In this document: one piece after another, positions 9,345-18,453 of the stretch
Position numbering within the stretch: position 1 is the stretch's first letter
Layout: each line of letters begins with the position of its first letter
Source of the DNA: G942493375 sp942493375
GTDB taxonomy: Bacteria > Armatimonadota > UBA5829
Direction of reading: 5' to 3'
Assembly: GCA_942493375.1 (NCBI GenBank)
Contig: OW818698.1
Location: forward strand, 7,254,001 to 7,318,000
DNA: 64,000 nt
Notes under the pieces: model-generated
Seen by the model: only the letters and a program-made list of their open reading frames with translations
The model's database searches: none
Told to the model about the DNA's origin: nothing
Translations under genes and position numbers: made by a program

Positions 9345-9373
9345 GCTGGGAGGCCTTTCCGGGGCCTCCCAGC
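9345..9373. terminator. GC-rich hairpin between convergent genes
   Basis: GCTGGGAGGCC pairs with GGCCTCCCAGC around a 7-base loop, between the GH26 gene and the convergent ankyrin gene. No long T run follows, so the call rests on stem strength and position. Confidence 0.5.
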
Positions 9374-9382
9374 AAAATCGTC

Positions 9383-10114
9383 CTATAAATCCTCGCAACA
9401 GGACTTGTCGCCAGATGCGGCACCTTTACTCAATTTCTTTCCAGTCATTGCCTCAGACAACTTAGTAGGGTCAAAAGTTGCCCCTTTGTCCAGAAGAAAC
9501 TTTGCAATCTCCTTGTGTCCACCTTTGGAGAGTGCAGCAATCAACGGAGTTACCCCGCGTTTAGTTGTGGCGTTAACACTGGCACCTTTGGACAAAAGAA
9601 AATCACAGACTTCCACACTTCCCCCGATAGCCGCTGCGTGCAATGGAGTACCAAGGGCCTTGCTGCGTGCATTTACATCAGAACCACTGGTAACTAGCAG
9701 CTTAACCATCTCCAGATGACCGCTGGTTGACGCTGCATGCAGAGCCGTTCGACCGGATTCATTAGTAGCCTTGAGGTCTGCGCCGGCTTTGATGAGTGCT
9801 TCCGCACATTTTAGTTTATTATATGTCGCAGCTACCATCAGAGGAGTGAGACCTTTTGCATCCCGTATATCAAGAAACTTTTTGCTGGTGTTCAGTATCG
9901 TATTAACAGTAGCTGAATCGTCTTTTCTGACAGCATCAAAGAACTTCTTATCTTCACCTTGAGGTTGCTGTACAGCTTTTCCTTCACTATGATCAACAGG
10001 TCCAAGACCCTGTGGGATTGAAGTATTCGTCGCAGTTTTTTGCTCAGAACTGCACCCAACAAAAGTAATTGTGCACATGCAAGCGAACAATATCACGCAA
10101 AAAGTTTTCAGCAT
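9383..10114 (-). CDS. Ankyrin-repeat lipoprotein
   Basis: The 243-residue product starts with a lipoprotein signal (MLKTFCVILFACMC...FVGCSS; the Cys after FVG is the likely lipidation site). From about residue 70 there are five ankyrin repeats, each with the G-TPL/ALH-AA pattern: AKGLTPLMVAATYN, ESGRTALHAASTSGH, ALGTPLHAAAIGG, KRGVTPLIAALSKGG. The tail ends KSCCEDL. The ATG at 10114 is chosen for GGAGGG five bases upstream; the frame remains open for another 147 bases upstream without support. Ankyrin lipoproteins bind partner proteins at the membrane; no partner is evident nearby. Confidence 0.85.
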   Translation of the reverse strand: MLKTFCVILFACMCTITFVGCSSEQKTATNTSIPQGLGPVDHSEGKAVQQPQGEDKKFFDAVRKDDSATVNTILNTSKKFLDIRDAKGLTPLMVAATYNKLKCAEALIKAGADLKATNESGRTALHAASTSGHLEMVKLLVTSGSDVNARSKALGTPLHAAAIGGSVEVCDFLLSKGASVNATTKRGVTPLIAALSKGGHKEIAKFLLDKGATFDPTKLSEAMTGKKLSKGAASGDKSCCEDL

Positions 10115-10210
10115 AAAAACCCTCCGACCAAAGACCAGCAAGATATTAAAATCACAGTCTAATAGTGATATGATAATACCACCACATTTCAATTTAACAC
10201 AATAATCTCT

Positions 10211-10247
10211 CCCTGGGAACGCCGAACCCCAGTTCGGCATTCCAGGG
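10211..10247. repeat. GGAACGCC-type palindromic repeat
   Basis: CCCTGGGAACGCCGAA pairs, with one bulge, with TTCGGCATTCCAGGG around a 6-base loop. The same core, GGGAACGCC(A/G)A, recurs in the perfect palindrome at 63607-63663, and a related form lies at 32582-32611. A second palindrome-like stretch with CCGTTCGTGC...GTCGAAGCAC follows at about 10311-10350. Confidence 0.6.
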
Positions 10248-10367
10248 ATCAAATCCAGCACAAGCTACTACTTTAACGGCAACACCTCGTTCATACTAAG
10301 CCCAGTTAAAGCGCGGTTACCACCCCGTTCGTGCAGAGCCAGGTCGAAGCACAGACAGCTTGGAGTA

Positions 10368-11513
10368 TTATCTAGCCATCAATGTAACCAAATCATCATC
10401 CGAAACCTGCTTAATCTCATCAGCCAGTGCCAGGAACCGGTGATGGAACTCATCTATCTCACTAGGGCTGATATTATACCCCAGTGCCTCCAGCCGATGT
10501 TTCACTGCATGTCTGCCGCTGCGTGCTGTTAGAATAATTTGCGAAGAGTCAGCGCCAACCTCAATCGGATCCATTATTTCATATGTATCACGCTTCTTCA
10601 AAACTCCGTCCTGGTGAATCCCTGAAGAATGGGCAAAGGCATTTGAACCCACAATGGCTTTGTTACGAGCAACAGCCAGACCGGTAATATCACTTACCAA
10701 CCTGCTGGTCCGGGTTAACTCTCTCGTATCAATATTTGTAATCGCTTCAAAGTAGTCACGTCGGACCTTGAGGTTCATCACAACTTCCTCAAGAGAGGCG
10801 TTTCCTGCTCTTTCTCCTATTCCGTTCATCGAGCATTCAACCTGCTGAGCGCCGGCCTTAACTGCAGCCAGAGAGTTCGATACTGCTTGCCCGAGGTCAT
10901 TATGGCAATGGACACTGAGGACTGCTTTGTCGATATTTGGCACATTCCCCATAATATATGAGATCAACTCTCCCCACTGAGCAGGGACTGCATACCCAAC
11001 CGTATCCGGCACATTCACAACTGTTGCTCCCGCCTCAATAACAGCCTGGATCACGCTGCAGAGATACTCACGGTCACTGCGGGATGCATCCTCTGTGGAG
11101 TATTCTACCTCAGGGCAAAGAGTCTTGGCATACTTAACAGCATCCACACCTACCCGCATTATCTCTTCGCGGGTCTTCTTGAATTTGTGGGTGACGTGGA
11201 CATCTGAACTGCCGAGTACCATATGGATTCTGGGGCGTTCAGCATACTTTACCGATTCCCAAACGGCGTCAATGTCGTTCTTGACAGCTCTGGCTAAAGC
11301 CGTAATAACCGGTCCTCGCACCTTTTTAGCGATATTGCAAACAGCCTCAAAGTCTCCCGGGGAAGAAGCAGGAAATCCCGCTTCAATAACATCCACTCCC
11401 ATTCTCGCAAGCTGCATTGCGATCTCCAGCTTTTCAATGCCGGTCATCGAAGCGCCTGGGGACTGCTCTCCGTCCCTCAAAGTGGTGTCAAAAATACTGA
11501 TGTTGCGTTCCAT
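10368..11513 (-). CDS. leuA: 2-isopropylmalate synthase, short form
   Basis: This enzyme condenses acetyl-CoA with 2-ketoisovalerate, the first committed step of leucine synthesis. Catalytic-barrel motifs are clear: FDTTLRDGEQSPGASM at the N-terminus, NVPDTVGYAVP, SVHCHNDLGQAV with the metal-binding His-x-His, NGIGERAGNASLEE, and SSGIHQDGVLKK of subdomain II. It is 381 residues, whereas most LeuA proteins exceed 500; the C-terminal allosteric (leucine-binding) domain is absent. The stop is clean and no remnant of that domain follows in another frame. A GGAGGA ribosome site precedes the ATG. The leader contains a leucine T-box, which supports LeuA over citramalate or homocitrate synthase and suggests control by transcription rather than feedback. 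Confidence 0.93.
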   Translation of the reverse strand: MERNISIFDTTLRDGEQSPGASMTGIEKLEIAMQLARMGVDVIEAGFPASSPGDFEAVCNIAKKVRGPVITALARAVKNDIDAVWESVKYAERPRIHMVLGSSDVHVTHKFKKTREEIMRVGVDAVKYAKTLCPEVEYSTEDASRSDREYLCSVIQAVIEAGATVVNVPDTVGYAVPAQWGELISYIMGNVPNIDKAVLSVHCHNDLGQAVSNSLAAVKAGAQQVECSMNGIGERAGNASLEEVVMNLKVRRDYFEAITNIDTRELTRTSRLVSDITGLAVARNKAIVGSNAFAHSSGIHQDGVLKKRDTYEIMDPIEVGADSSQIILTARSGRHAVKHRLEALGYNISPSEIDEFHHRFLALADEIKQVSDDDLVTLMAR

Positions 11514-11580
11514 GTTGTGGTCCTCCTCGAATACGTCATTGTATCTTTTGCTCTGAACCTGACATGATCAGAAAGATTAC

Positions 11581-11675
11581 ACATTAGTAACTAACCCGCT
11601 TTATTCACGAAGCTTCGCTTTTGGCTGGCAGTAAAGCCAAAAGCTGAGTCAATCATGAATAATGCGGGCTAATGT
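11581..11675. repeat. 95-base nested palindrome in leuA leader
   Basis: Outer arms ACATTAG/CTAATGT, middle arms CCCGC-TTATTCA with TGAATAA-GCGGG, and an inner arm pair GCTTTTGGCT/AGCCAAAAGC make one long imperfect hairpin between the T-box terminator and the leuA start. The ATTATTCA...TGAATAATG core is shared with 11938-11977 and related to 24166-24235. Confidence 0.6.
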
Positions 11676-11710
11676 GCGCTGATGAGTTTCCGAAGACTTG
11701 GTCCCATACA

Positions 11711-12113
11711 TGCAAAAAGGCCCAACGTCTCCAGGTCAGAGACGAAGGGCCTGTCAGTGCCATCCGCGGTACCACTCTGTTTGATCGTCGCTTGAACGCA
11801 CGACCCACTCATCCGCTGCAGCCCGGCTTGCTCATCGTGGTGCAGGCTTCTAGCTTGCCCCTAAGCTTCCAAGCGATAGCGTCTTCCTTTTAACGGTGGA
11901 AGTCTCCGTCCCAGTCTACGTCTTGATTAGGAGTCACATTATCCATGTCTAATAAAAAGCTAGTGAATAATGTGCCCTAAGATTTCGGTGGGCGACTCCG
12001 GGGTGAGTTCAGACATTTCCTGCAACACCGGTTTCCAGCGACCCGGCTCTCTGGTAGTTCGGGCTAACGTCCTACTACTCCCCTTCATAGTCTTTCGAAA
12101 TATTCAGTTGTAT
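11711..12113 (-). promoter_or_regulatory. T-box leader of leuA, specifier CUC (Leu)
   Basis: Read on the minus strand, the leader shows every T-box landmark in order: AGTAGTA with a preceding G run near 12075-12085, the AGAGAGCCGGG distal-loop region near 12045-12052, the specifier context GAA-CTC-ACC at 12001-12010 (CTC = Leu, 12005-12007), the T-box motif TGGTACCGCGG at 11764-11774 and then an intrinsic terminator. Uncharged tRNA-Leu would pair its anticodon with CUC and its CCA end with the T-box bulge, letting transcription reach leuA. Odd features are an AT-rich 40-base palindrome (about 11938-11977) within the stem II/III area and a second palindrome between the terminator and the start codon. 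Confidence 0.92.
11713..11751 (-). terminator. T-box regulated terminator
   Basis: AGGCCC-TTCGTCTC pairs with GAGACG-TTGGGCCT, followed on the minus strand by TTTTTG. The 5' arm overlaps the region that would form the antiterminator with the T-box motif, as expected for a transcriptional T-box. Confidence 0.85.
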
Positions 12114-12119
12114 AAAAAT

Positions 12120-12148
12120 ATTATAGGCAACAAACGCCCGAAGGTCAA
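12120..12148 (-). promoter_or_regulatory. Sigma-70/A type promoter of leuA leader
   Basis: On the minus strand TTGACC (12143-12148) and TATAAT (12120-12125) are separated by exactly 17 bases, placing the start of transcription near 12113, about 28 bases before the base of T-box stem I. It overlaps no gene; the GH20 stop lies just upstream at 12168. Confidence 0.8.
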
Positions 12149-12167
12149 TGGCTGTTTCGATATATTT

Positions 12168-14813
12168 CTATTTCACCACTGTAATCCCATACAAAACATA
12201 CCCGGACTGCAGAGCATGTAGGTTTGTCTGGAACTGCACAGTCTCTATTTTTACCTTTGGTTTGGGATTTACCCATTCATATACAATACAAGCCTTTGGT
12301 CCGGATTTAGGATGCATCAGCCAGGTATCACTAGACAAACTTCGCGGAACATCCTGCCCACTTTCAGAAATAGCATGTTGCCCATATCTCAGAATAGTTT
12401 CTTTCACACTGCCGTCTACATACTGAACCCGAAACATTCCTACCACAGTTCCCGGAACCAGACTGATTTTAGTTGCTGATGCCATGAGAATCCTGCTTGC
12501 ATTCGAGTTGATAACAGACTTCCAGCAGTTCCTGTCCAGCATATTAGACAGATTATGTTCAACATCACCAATACTGGTAACTATGTCTACCTTGTCACCT
12601 TGCTTTAGGGCATATAATCCAGTCTTTTCCACCGCAGAACTACCGGAGTGTTCAGATAATACATACCCACCCGTCGGTATCTTCATGTTTCCGACAGCTT
12701 TCTGCACATCGGATACTACACCATTCTCAACAGCCACTTCAGTGCCAAACTCATTAGTCCCGGTCCTGCCATATGCAAAACCACTCTCATACATAACCAA
12801 CTGGCCTGATGCACGAGGGGTATCCATCCAGTCAATTCTAAGCTTCTCACCATTTGGTAACCTAACCCAGAGTTCAAGAGGTTGATAACCACCAATCCAG
12901 TTACTCTGAGTATCAATGACAGATATATGATCTCCCGGTTTCAGTTTCAACAGTCTCCCAGTCTTCTCTCCTGTAGGGCCGGAATGAGCTGAGAGCACAA
13001 AACCTCCGTCAGGAATTTTAGTGTCACTGGAACCGTAGTCAGTTACGCTGATGATTTCACCGGTGCTGGATACAGAGACTTCTGTTCCATAGATATTGGA
13101 ATTAGTCGAGGTCATCGGTGACATGTAAAGAATAAGCTGGTCCTCACCTCTACTACCATTCACACCATCAAGAGCAAGTCTGTCACCGCTTGGGACATTC
13201 ACGTAAGCAGGAATACTTCCAGGTTCTATTGGTTTACCACCAAACTGCATAGGAGAATAGACAGCAGGCTTCGAAAGATCAAAAGGCACCCCATAATATT
13301 GATCTGCCATCTTTGAAAGAGCAGGCCATTGTATTTCGATCGGGTGGGGGACATTCCCAGGCTGGATTAGTGTAACTTTGCCTCCTGTATTCAGTCCAAG
13401 TTGTTTCCTGCCATAAAGCAAGTCAGAAGTAGTCTTAAGCGCCTGGCGTTGGTTACCTGGCTCACCGCCCATCGGACACTTCGAAGTATTCCACGCAGCT
13501 TGTGCATACAAAGCAGTAGCTGTATTAGATGGAGAGAGAGTAAAGCAGTCCGGAGGATCAGCCCATAGCGTTCCCATAGTAGGGACATTCTTCCTTGCAG
13601 AATCATGAACTATGCTGAATGGCACATACCACGGACTCGACCAGATCACAAACCCCTTGTTTTTGAGATAATCAATAACTGGAAACGTCTCACTTGGATC
13701 ATAGTTCCAATAATCCAGAATAACGCTTTTTGGTATCCGATCCAACGCTGAAGCGGTGTTAAATGGGGAACCACCATTAGCTGGCCCAATTGAAGCTCCG
13801 AACACGCTTTTCATCTCTGGAGCAATCAACATATCATGCCAGATGACCATTTTGATTTTGCGGGCAGCAAAGAAATCGTTGACCTTGGTTATATGCGCAG
13901 AAATCAAACCAGCAGTATCCATACTCTGCTCAGAGAAATATTTAAACATCTCTCCGGCTTCATCCATCCCACAGTGAAAGTATTTGACAGGCCCATAAAC
14001 GTCTAGCATCTCAGAGAGCACTGGAAAGACAAACTTATCATAACTATCCTGGTTCTGAATCATTATCCCGCCGTGGTCAGTATACGGCGCTTTCTGATAT
14101 GCACGCTCAAGATGTGCCAGAGTGTTTAGATATCCAATAGGCTCCATCCCCAGACTGCGTCCGTAATCGATCAGTTCCTTAGCCTGTTTCTTGCTGAACT
14201 TGAGTTTAGGATTGCCAAATCTTGCAATAGATGGATCAATGTCCAGCTCAACTCTAGGACCGAACTCAAGAGCGAAATACCTGATCTTCATCCTGGCCAG
14301 TAAATCAAGGTTCGTCTTTAAATCATCATATGTGCCATTCCACGCAGCCTGGATCATAAAAGCTCGAAACTGTGTCTCCGGCCAGTCGTGCAGCTTGATT
14401 CCAGGAATAACATATCCCTTGCCTGTCTGTTTAACCTGCTCAGATTTAAGAAGCTGCAGCAAAGAATGCACACCCCAAAAAGCTCCCTGCTCATCGTGTG
14501 CGCGAATAACAATCGCACTTCCCGAGGCTTCCAGCATATATTCCTCAGGTTTACTTAAAGTTGTTGGGGAAAGCTCAAACCGGATGCAGCTTACAGTCTT
14601 TGAAGTGGATTTCGCTACAGGAAATGTTTTTGACAGTTCCCTGTTTAACAGTGCAGCTGGTTTCGAAAGCGTAGAGGGTGCAACGATCCTCGCAGGTAAT
14701 GTAAGCACAAACTCAGGTCTGGATTCTACAGCCTTAGGCATAGGCCAAAAAGTCGAAGGCAGCATAATAGCCCCCAGAGTAAGTGCTTTAAATCCTGCAA
14801 TGCCAAACAACAT
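12168..14813 (-). CDS. Secreted GH20 beta-N-acetylhexosaminidase-like protein
   Basis: This 881-residue protein starts with a signal-like segment (MLFGIAGFKALTLGAIML). Residues about 35-140 form the GH20b-type N-domain (EQGAFWGVHSLLQLL, IPGIKLHDWPETQFR). The barrel follows with the catalytic pair Asp-Glu in FHCGMDEAGEM near residues 283-284. The region after residue 560 holds two copies of a ~70-residue beta module (GTEVSV...IPDGGFVLSAHSG...LKPGDHI at about 565-640 and GTEVAV...IPTGGYVLSEHSG...LKQGDKV at about 685-755) of a type I associate with phosphodiester-glycosidase-like proteins. The ATG at 14813 has GGGGGG upstream; a TTG 15 bases earlier is less likely. It would remove terminal GlcNAc or GalNAc outside the cytoplasm. 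The exact substrate is open. Confidence 0.82.
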   Translation of the reverse strand: MLFGIAGFKALTLGAIMLPSTFWPMPKAVESRPEFVLTLPARIVAPSTLSKPAALLNRELSKTFPVAKSTSKTVSCIRFELSPTTLSKPEEYMLEASGSAIVIRAHDEQGAFWGVHSLLQLLKSEQVKQTGKGYVIPGIKLHDWPETQFRAFMIQAAWNGTYDDLKTNLDLLARMKIRYFALEFGPRVELDIDPSIARFGNPKLKFSKKQAKELIDYGRSLGMEPIGYLNTLAHLERAYQKAPYTDHGGIMIQNQDSYDKFVFPVLSEMLDVYGPVKYFHCGMDEAGEMFKYFSEQSMDTAGLISAHITKVNDFFAARKIKMVIWHDMLIAPEMKSVFGASIGPANGGSPFNTASALDRIPKSVILDYWNYDPSETFPVIDYLKNKGFVIWSSPWYVPFSIVHDSARKNVPTMGTLWADPPDCFTLSPSNTATALYAQAAWNTSKCPMGGEPGNQRQALKTTSDLLYGRKQLGLNTGGKVTLIQPGNVPHPIEIQWPALSKMADQYYGVPFDLSKPAVYSPMQFGGKPIEPGSIPAYVNVPSGDRLALDGVNGSRGEDQLILYMSPMTSTNSNIYGTEVSVSSTGEIISVTDYGSSDTKIPDGGFVLSAHSGPTGEKTGRLLKLKPGDHISVIDTQSNWIGGYQPLELWVRLPNGEKLRIDWMDTPRASGQLVMYESGFAYGRTGTNEFGTEVAVENGVVSDVQKAVGNMKIPTGGYVLSEHSGSSAVEKTGLYALKQGDKVDIVTSIGDVEHNLSNMLDRNCWKSVINSNASRILMASATKISLVPGTVVGMFRVQYVDGSVKETILRYGQHAISESGQDVPRSLSSDTWLMHPKSGPKACIVYEWVNPKPKVKIETVQFQTNLHALQSGYVLYGITVVK

Positions 14814-15055
14814 ATCATCCCCCCACAAACTGATGCTTCAGATTATACCATCAATTCAATGGAGCATCTACCGAACAATCAACCTGAAAAACGTGCAACC
14901 AGCTTCCAAACCAACCCCAAACCCAACGACGACACCATCCCCATTTCCGCGAAATCCAAAAAGTTCCGCGAAATCCGCGATTCAAAAAAGATAATTATTT
15001 CGCACTCATACTCATTACAACCAGCATTCTGTGGAAAAACCTTATAGAGGACAAA

Positions 15056-15322
15056 ATGAGAGTAGAAGACGGTTTATCAATATATTCTCCGCTGAGTTCG
15101 TTCTATGTTCGGTCTCAGCAACCTACTACCAGCCGAAACACCCAGGCTGTGGAACCCGTAACTTCGCCTACCAGGTATGCATCCGATAGCCTCGACCTCT
15201 CACCCGAAGGCCTTGCTCTGTCCCAGAACGCAGGTGCAGTAACCCAATCCGCCCAGCCCGTTCCCCAGCAATCCCTGACATATTCCGCACCGGCTGGTTA
15301 CTGTGCTAATCTGAAGCGCTGA
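15056..15322 (+). CDS. Small hypothetical protein (88 aa)
   Basis: The frame has a plausible ribosome site (GAGG about 8 bases before the ATG) and a serine/proline/glutamine-rich composition. The centre reads SDSLDLSPEGLALSQ, a form seen near the N-terminus of many small flagellar-regulator-like or unknown proteins in related phyla. There is no signal peptide or membrane segment. Its last 17 bases overlap, tail to tail, the GH39-like gene. It could be real but unrecognised; I would not assign a function. Upstream, 14814-15055 holds only AT- and AAC-rich sequence with no other gene. Confidence 0.5.
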   Translation: MRVEDGLSIYSPLSSFYVRSQQPTTSRNTQAVEPVTSPTRYASDSLDLSPEGLALSQNAGAVTQSAQPVPQQSLTYSAPAGYCANLKR

Positions 15323-16934
15323 TAACCAATAGCGTCACTCCGGATTTCGGAAGAGTAAAATCAATGGACATACTGCCATCGCTTGCCTTTTTTACTTTGC
15401 CTTTACTCACCACTTGCAACTCCGCCGTATCGTCCGGTTTACCTGTTGTCTTAAACTGACTATACGAGTTACTGACATTCTCGCTGACTTCATATCTCAC
15501 ATAACCAGACAATTTCGTAGATTTTCCAAATTTCAAAACAATATCCTGAGGCATAGATTTGTCAGTCCTGTATTCACCTTCATGAATCTGAGCATTGAAG
15601 TTCCACAGTAGAATATATGCAGTCTTTGAGTTCCTATCAGTAGATGCGAAACATCCCAGCTTATCGCCGCTCATTTTCACAGAAACCCGTTTCCCCTGCA
15701 TCATAGAGACCATTCGTAAAATGTTAAATATCGGTTTAGGGTAGCATTTTCCATATATATTCGGGTTAGTAAACAGGCTTGGCCAACCCCAGTTGTTGGA
15801 ATATCCTCCATCTTTCGCCGGTTCTCTGAGATCAGTAGTAACCAAATATAGCGCTCCCGCAACTCCGTTCTCCAGCATCGTGTTCAGAAACTCAGCTGAC
15901 CATGCCGCGCCAACATGATCAGCATTGACCGAACCCTTGTCATCATTAGTCGTATTGTAACTCGGTCCCCACTCAGTAAACAGTATCGGAACTTTGGGCA
16001 TATATTTATCTCTAGCAGCCTTTGTTCGAGCTAGCATTTCATCAAACGATGGAAACGAAGCCTTATATTCACCATGCAGAGAAGAAATATTCCCGTAAGC
16101 ATGAATGCCTATGAAGTCTATTCTCACTTTGCCTTCTTTACAATCACGTATAAACGCATCCGCCCAGTTGAGTTCACCGAATGAGAATGAAAATGCCCAT
16201 GCCAGCGCCGGTCCACCCACTGTAACCTTATGTCCAGGATGTTCCTTCTCAAACTCAACAGCAGCCTGAGCGATATTCTTGTAAACTTCAAAATATTGTT
16301 CGTATAACTTCCTCGTCCCCATCCCTGCAGGTTCACCAGGAAGTCTGGCAAACTGACCATTGATGTCAGGTTCATTGCCCACTTCAAATCTTGCCTTGTC
16401 GAATCCCCATTTGATGATGACATACTCGAAATACGCCTTGGCATGTGCCCGGAACTTTGCCCAGTCTCCATTCCAATACGTATAGCTCCCTGGTTGCTGC
16501 CCCATTATCGCAAATTGCTTCTTCACTTCATCTTGTTGGAGGTTCAATTCAGCAGGCGCTCCCATTCCCATACAGACATGCGGTTGCGCACCGATAGTCC
16601 TGCAGGCATTCAAATGCGCATCCAGCCTACCAGTCTCAGTTCCAATAATAAAACTCCCGTTTGCATTAAACCTTCCAGGCAGTGGGTCAACATTGATACA
16701 CCGGATATACTTTATGCCAAGACTCTTCAAACGTGCATATGCATCTTCATTAGGCTCAAACTCCCATCCAACACCGGATGCCAGAAACTTAAGTTTAGCA
16801 AGATCATCTTTACCGGATACAGACATCGATTTCTTAGTGTCAACAACGATTTTAGCACTGGCAGATACAGGCAGTGCACTCACTGATAACACTAAAACGG
16901 CAATCAAGACAGTCGATATATATAAGCAATACAT
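15306..16934 (-). CDS. Secreted GH39-like glycosidase (clan A)
   Basis: The 542-residue product has a signal peptide (MYCLYISTVLIAVLVLSV...ASA). The ATG at 16934 is chosen because GGAG lies 8 bases upstream; longer in-frame starts reach 17015 without a ribosome site and would bury the signal. The barrel carries the clan-A acid/base in RFEVGNEPDING near residue 188 and the nucleophile in ILFTEWGPSYN near residue 321, plus IRCINVDP and DFIGIHAYGN strand ends. The C-terminal 110 residues form a beta-sandwich, as in GH39/GH51 enzymes. Xylan or arabinose side chains are plausible targets, which fits the two acetyl-xylan-esterase-like genes that diverge from its promoter region. Confidence 0.78.
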   Translation of the reverse strand: MYCLYISTVLIAVLVLSVSALPVSASAKIVVDTKKSMSVSGKDDLAKLKFLASGVGWEFEPNEDAYARLKSLGIKYIRCINVDPLPGRFNANGSFIIGTETGRLDAHLNACRTIGAQPHVCMGMGAPAELNLQQDEVKKQFAIMGQQPGSYTYWNGDWAKFRAHAKAYFEYVIIKWGFDKARFEVGNEPDINGQFARLPGEPAGMGTRKLYEQYFEVYKNIAQAAVEFEKEHPGHKVTVGGPALAWAFSFSFGELNWADAFIRDCKEGKVRIDFIGIHAYGNISSLHGEYKASFPSFDEMLARTKAARDKYMPKVPILFTEWGPSYNTTNDDKGSVNADHVGAAWSAEFLNTMLENGVAGALYLVTTDLREPAKDGGYSNNWGWPSLFTNPNIYGKCYPKPIFNILRMVSMMQGKRVSVKMSGDKLGCFASTDRNSKTAYILLWNFNAQIHEGEYRTDKSMPQDIVLKFGKSTKLSGYVRYEVSENVSNSYSQFKTTGKPDDTAELQVVSKGKVKKASDGSMSIDFTLPKSGVTLLVISASD

Positions 16935-17001
16935 TGATTTACTCCATATCCTAATTGGATTCAAGCACACGGACATATTCATCTTCGATATACCCACAGA
17001 C

Positions 17002-17040
17002 ATTTCCTGCAGCATACGTCTTTCAAATCCTGCAGGAAAT
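17002..17040. promoter_or_regulatory. 11-bp inverted repeat in divergent promoter region
   Basis: ATTTCCTGCAG and CTGCAGGAAAT face each other across 17 bases, between the start of the GH39-like gene and the divergent esterase start at 17124. The placement fits a shared operator for a dimeric regulator; no regulator gene is adjacent. Confidence 0.35.
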
Positions 17041-17123
17041 CTCCAACAAATGGAGAAGTGCTAATAGTGACTTTATAGTCCTCCGTTACCGATGTTTCAA
17101 TTCTACAGACATTGAGGTTTAAT

Positions 17124-18407
17124 ATGTTTCGTTCTTTTGTTCTATCAACTGTTGTTTGTGCATTGCTTCTATGTGTGAATGGCGCTGCGATGAGCGCTGC
17201 TAAAGCCAAGAGTAATGTTTTTAAAGATAACATGGCATTCTTAACAAAGACTCCTAAAGTATACGATTGTCCTGATGTCCAGGTTCTCGGCGATAAGGCT
17301 GTTTGGTATGAACAGATAGTCTACACTCCCGAACTCCGCACCAAAGATGCCGAAAGCACTGTCAAAACCATCTACTATGACAGCGTGCCATTCCAGGGAA
17401 AACCGACGCGTGTCTTTGCCTATCTTGGTATGCCAAAGGTTCCCAAAGGAACCAAAGTCCCTGGAATTGTCCTGGTGCACGGTGGAGGTGGATCAGCATT
17501 CGAAAGCTGGGTCCGTCTGTGGAACGCCCGTGGATATGCTGCTATTGCTATGGACACTTGTGGAACTTTACCAGTTGGCTCCTATGGTGCCTGGAAACGT
17601 AACGAATACGGCGGTGCAATGGACTGCGGTGGTTTCTACTCACTAGATAATCCGACAACGGACCAGTGGACTTATCAGGCCATTGCATCTGTTGTGATAG
17701 CAAACTCATTGTTGCGTTCACAACCTGGAGTGGATCCTAAAAGAATCGGGATCACAGGCGTCTCCTGGGGTGGATACCTGACATGCATCGCTTCAGGTGT
17801 AGACAATCGTTTTGCATTTTCTGCTCCGGTCTACGGATGCGGATTCCTTGGTGATAACTCAGCGTGGACAGGAACTCTTGCACAAATGGGGAAAGAAAAA
17901 GCTGACAAATGGCTCAGTCTATGGGATCCATCAGTATACCTGCCAAACGCCCATATGCCGATGCTATGGATAACGGGATCTAAAGATTTTGCTTATCCGA
18001 TGGACTCCCTGCAGAAATCCTACAGACTGCCCACCAATTCCCGGACTCTGTGCATTAAGATAGATATGATTCATGGGCACGGCTACATGAGTGAGATCCC
18101 AGAAGAGATACACACCTTTGCAAATACTGTTTGCTTAAAAGGCACACCACTCGCAAAGATTACATCCCAAGGCCTTGACGGCAATATGTTATGGGCAAAG
18201 TACAGCTCAAAAATGCCAATAAAGAGTGCTGTACTTAACTACACCAAAGATACAACCTCCAATTTTGATCGCATTTGGGTAGCTCAACCTGCTGCTATCA
18301 TAGGCAATAAAGTAATTGCCTGGGTTCCAGCAAATGCAAAAGCATTCTACCTGAATCTAACCGACAGCCGAAACTTGGTAGTCAGTACCGAACATATTCA
18401 ACGATAG
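17124..18407 (+). CDS. Secreted alpha/beta hydrolase, acetyl-xylan-esterase-like
   Basis: The 427-residue protein has a signal peptide (MFRSFVLSTVVCALLLCV). The alpha/beta-hydrolase fold is clear: oxyanion-hole segment LVHGGGGSAFESW, nucleophile elbow GVSWGGY with Ser near residue 213, acid in ITGSKDFAYPMD, and His in MIHGHGYM. This is the prolyl-oligopeptidase/AXE1 type of esterase used on acetylated sugars. ATG at 17124 follows GAGG; a TTG 12 bases earlier is less likely. The next gene is a close tandem duplicate without the signal peptide. Probably deacetylates glycans outside the cytoplasm. Confidence 0.82.
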   Translation: MFRSFVLSTVVCALLLCVNGAAMSAAKAKSNVFKDNMAFLTKTPKVYDCPDVQVLGDKAVWYEQIVYTPELRTKDAESTVKTIYYDSVPFQGKPTRVFAYLGMPKVPKGTKVPGIVLVHGGGGSAFESWVRLWNARGYAAIAMDTCGTLPVGSYGAWKRNEYGGAMDCGGFYSLDNPTTDQWTYQAIASVVIANSLLRSQPGVDPKRIGITGVSWGGYLTCIASGVDNRFAFSAPVYGCGFLGDNSAWTGTLAQMGKEKADKWLSLWDPSVYLPNAHMPMLWITGSKDFAYPMDSLQKSYRLPTNSRTLCIKIDMIHGHGYMSEIPEEIHTFANTVCLKGTPLAKITSQGLDGNMLWAKYSSKMPIKSAVLNYTKDTTSNFDRIWVAQPAAIIGNKVIAWVPANAKAFYLNLTDSRNLVVSTEHIQR

Positions 18408-18453
18408 TATCTACTGCGTATTTTTATAATATTGAAAATTGACAGGTGTTAAA

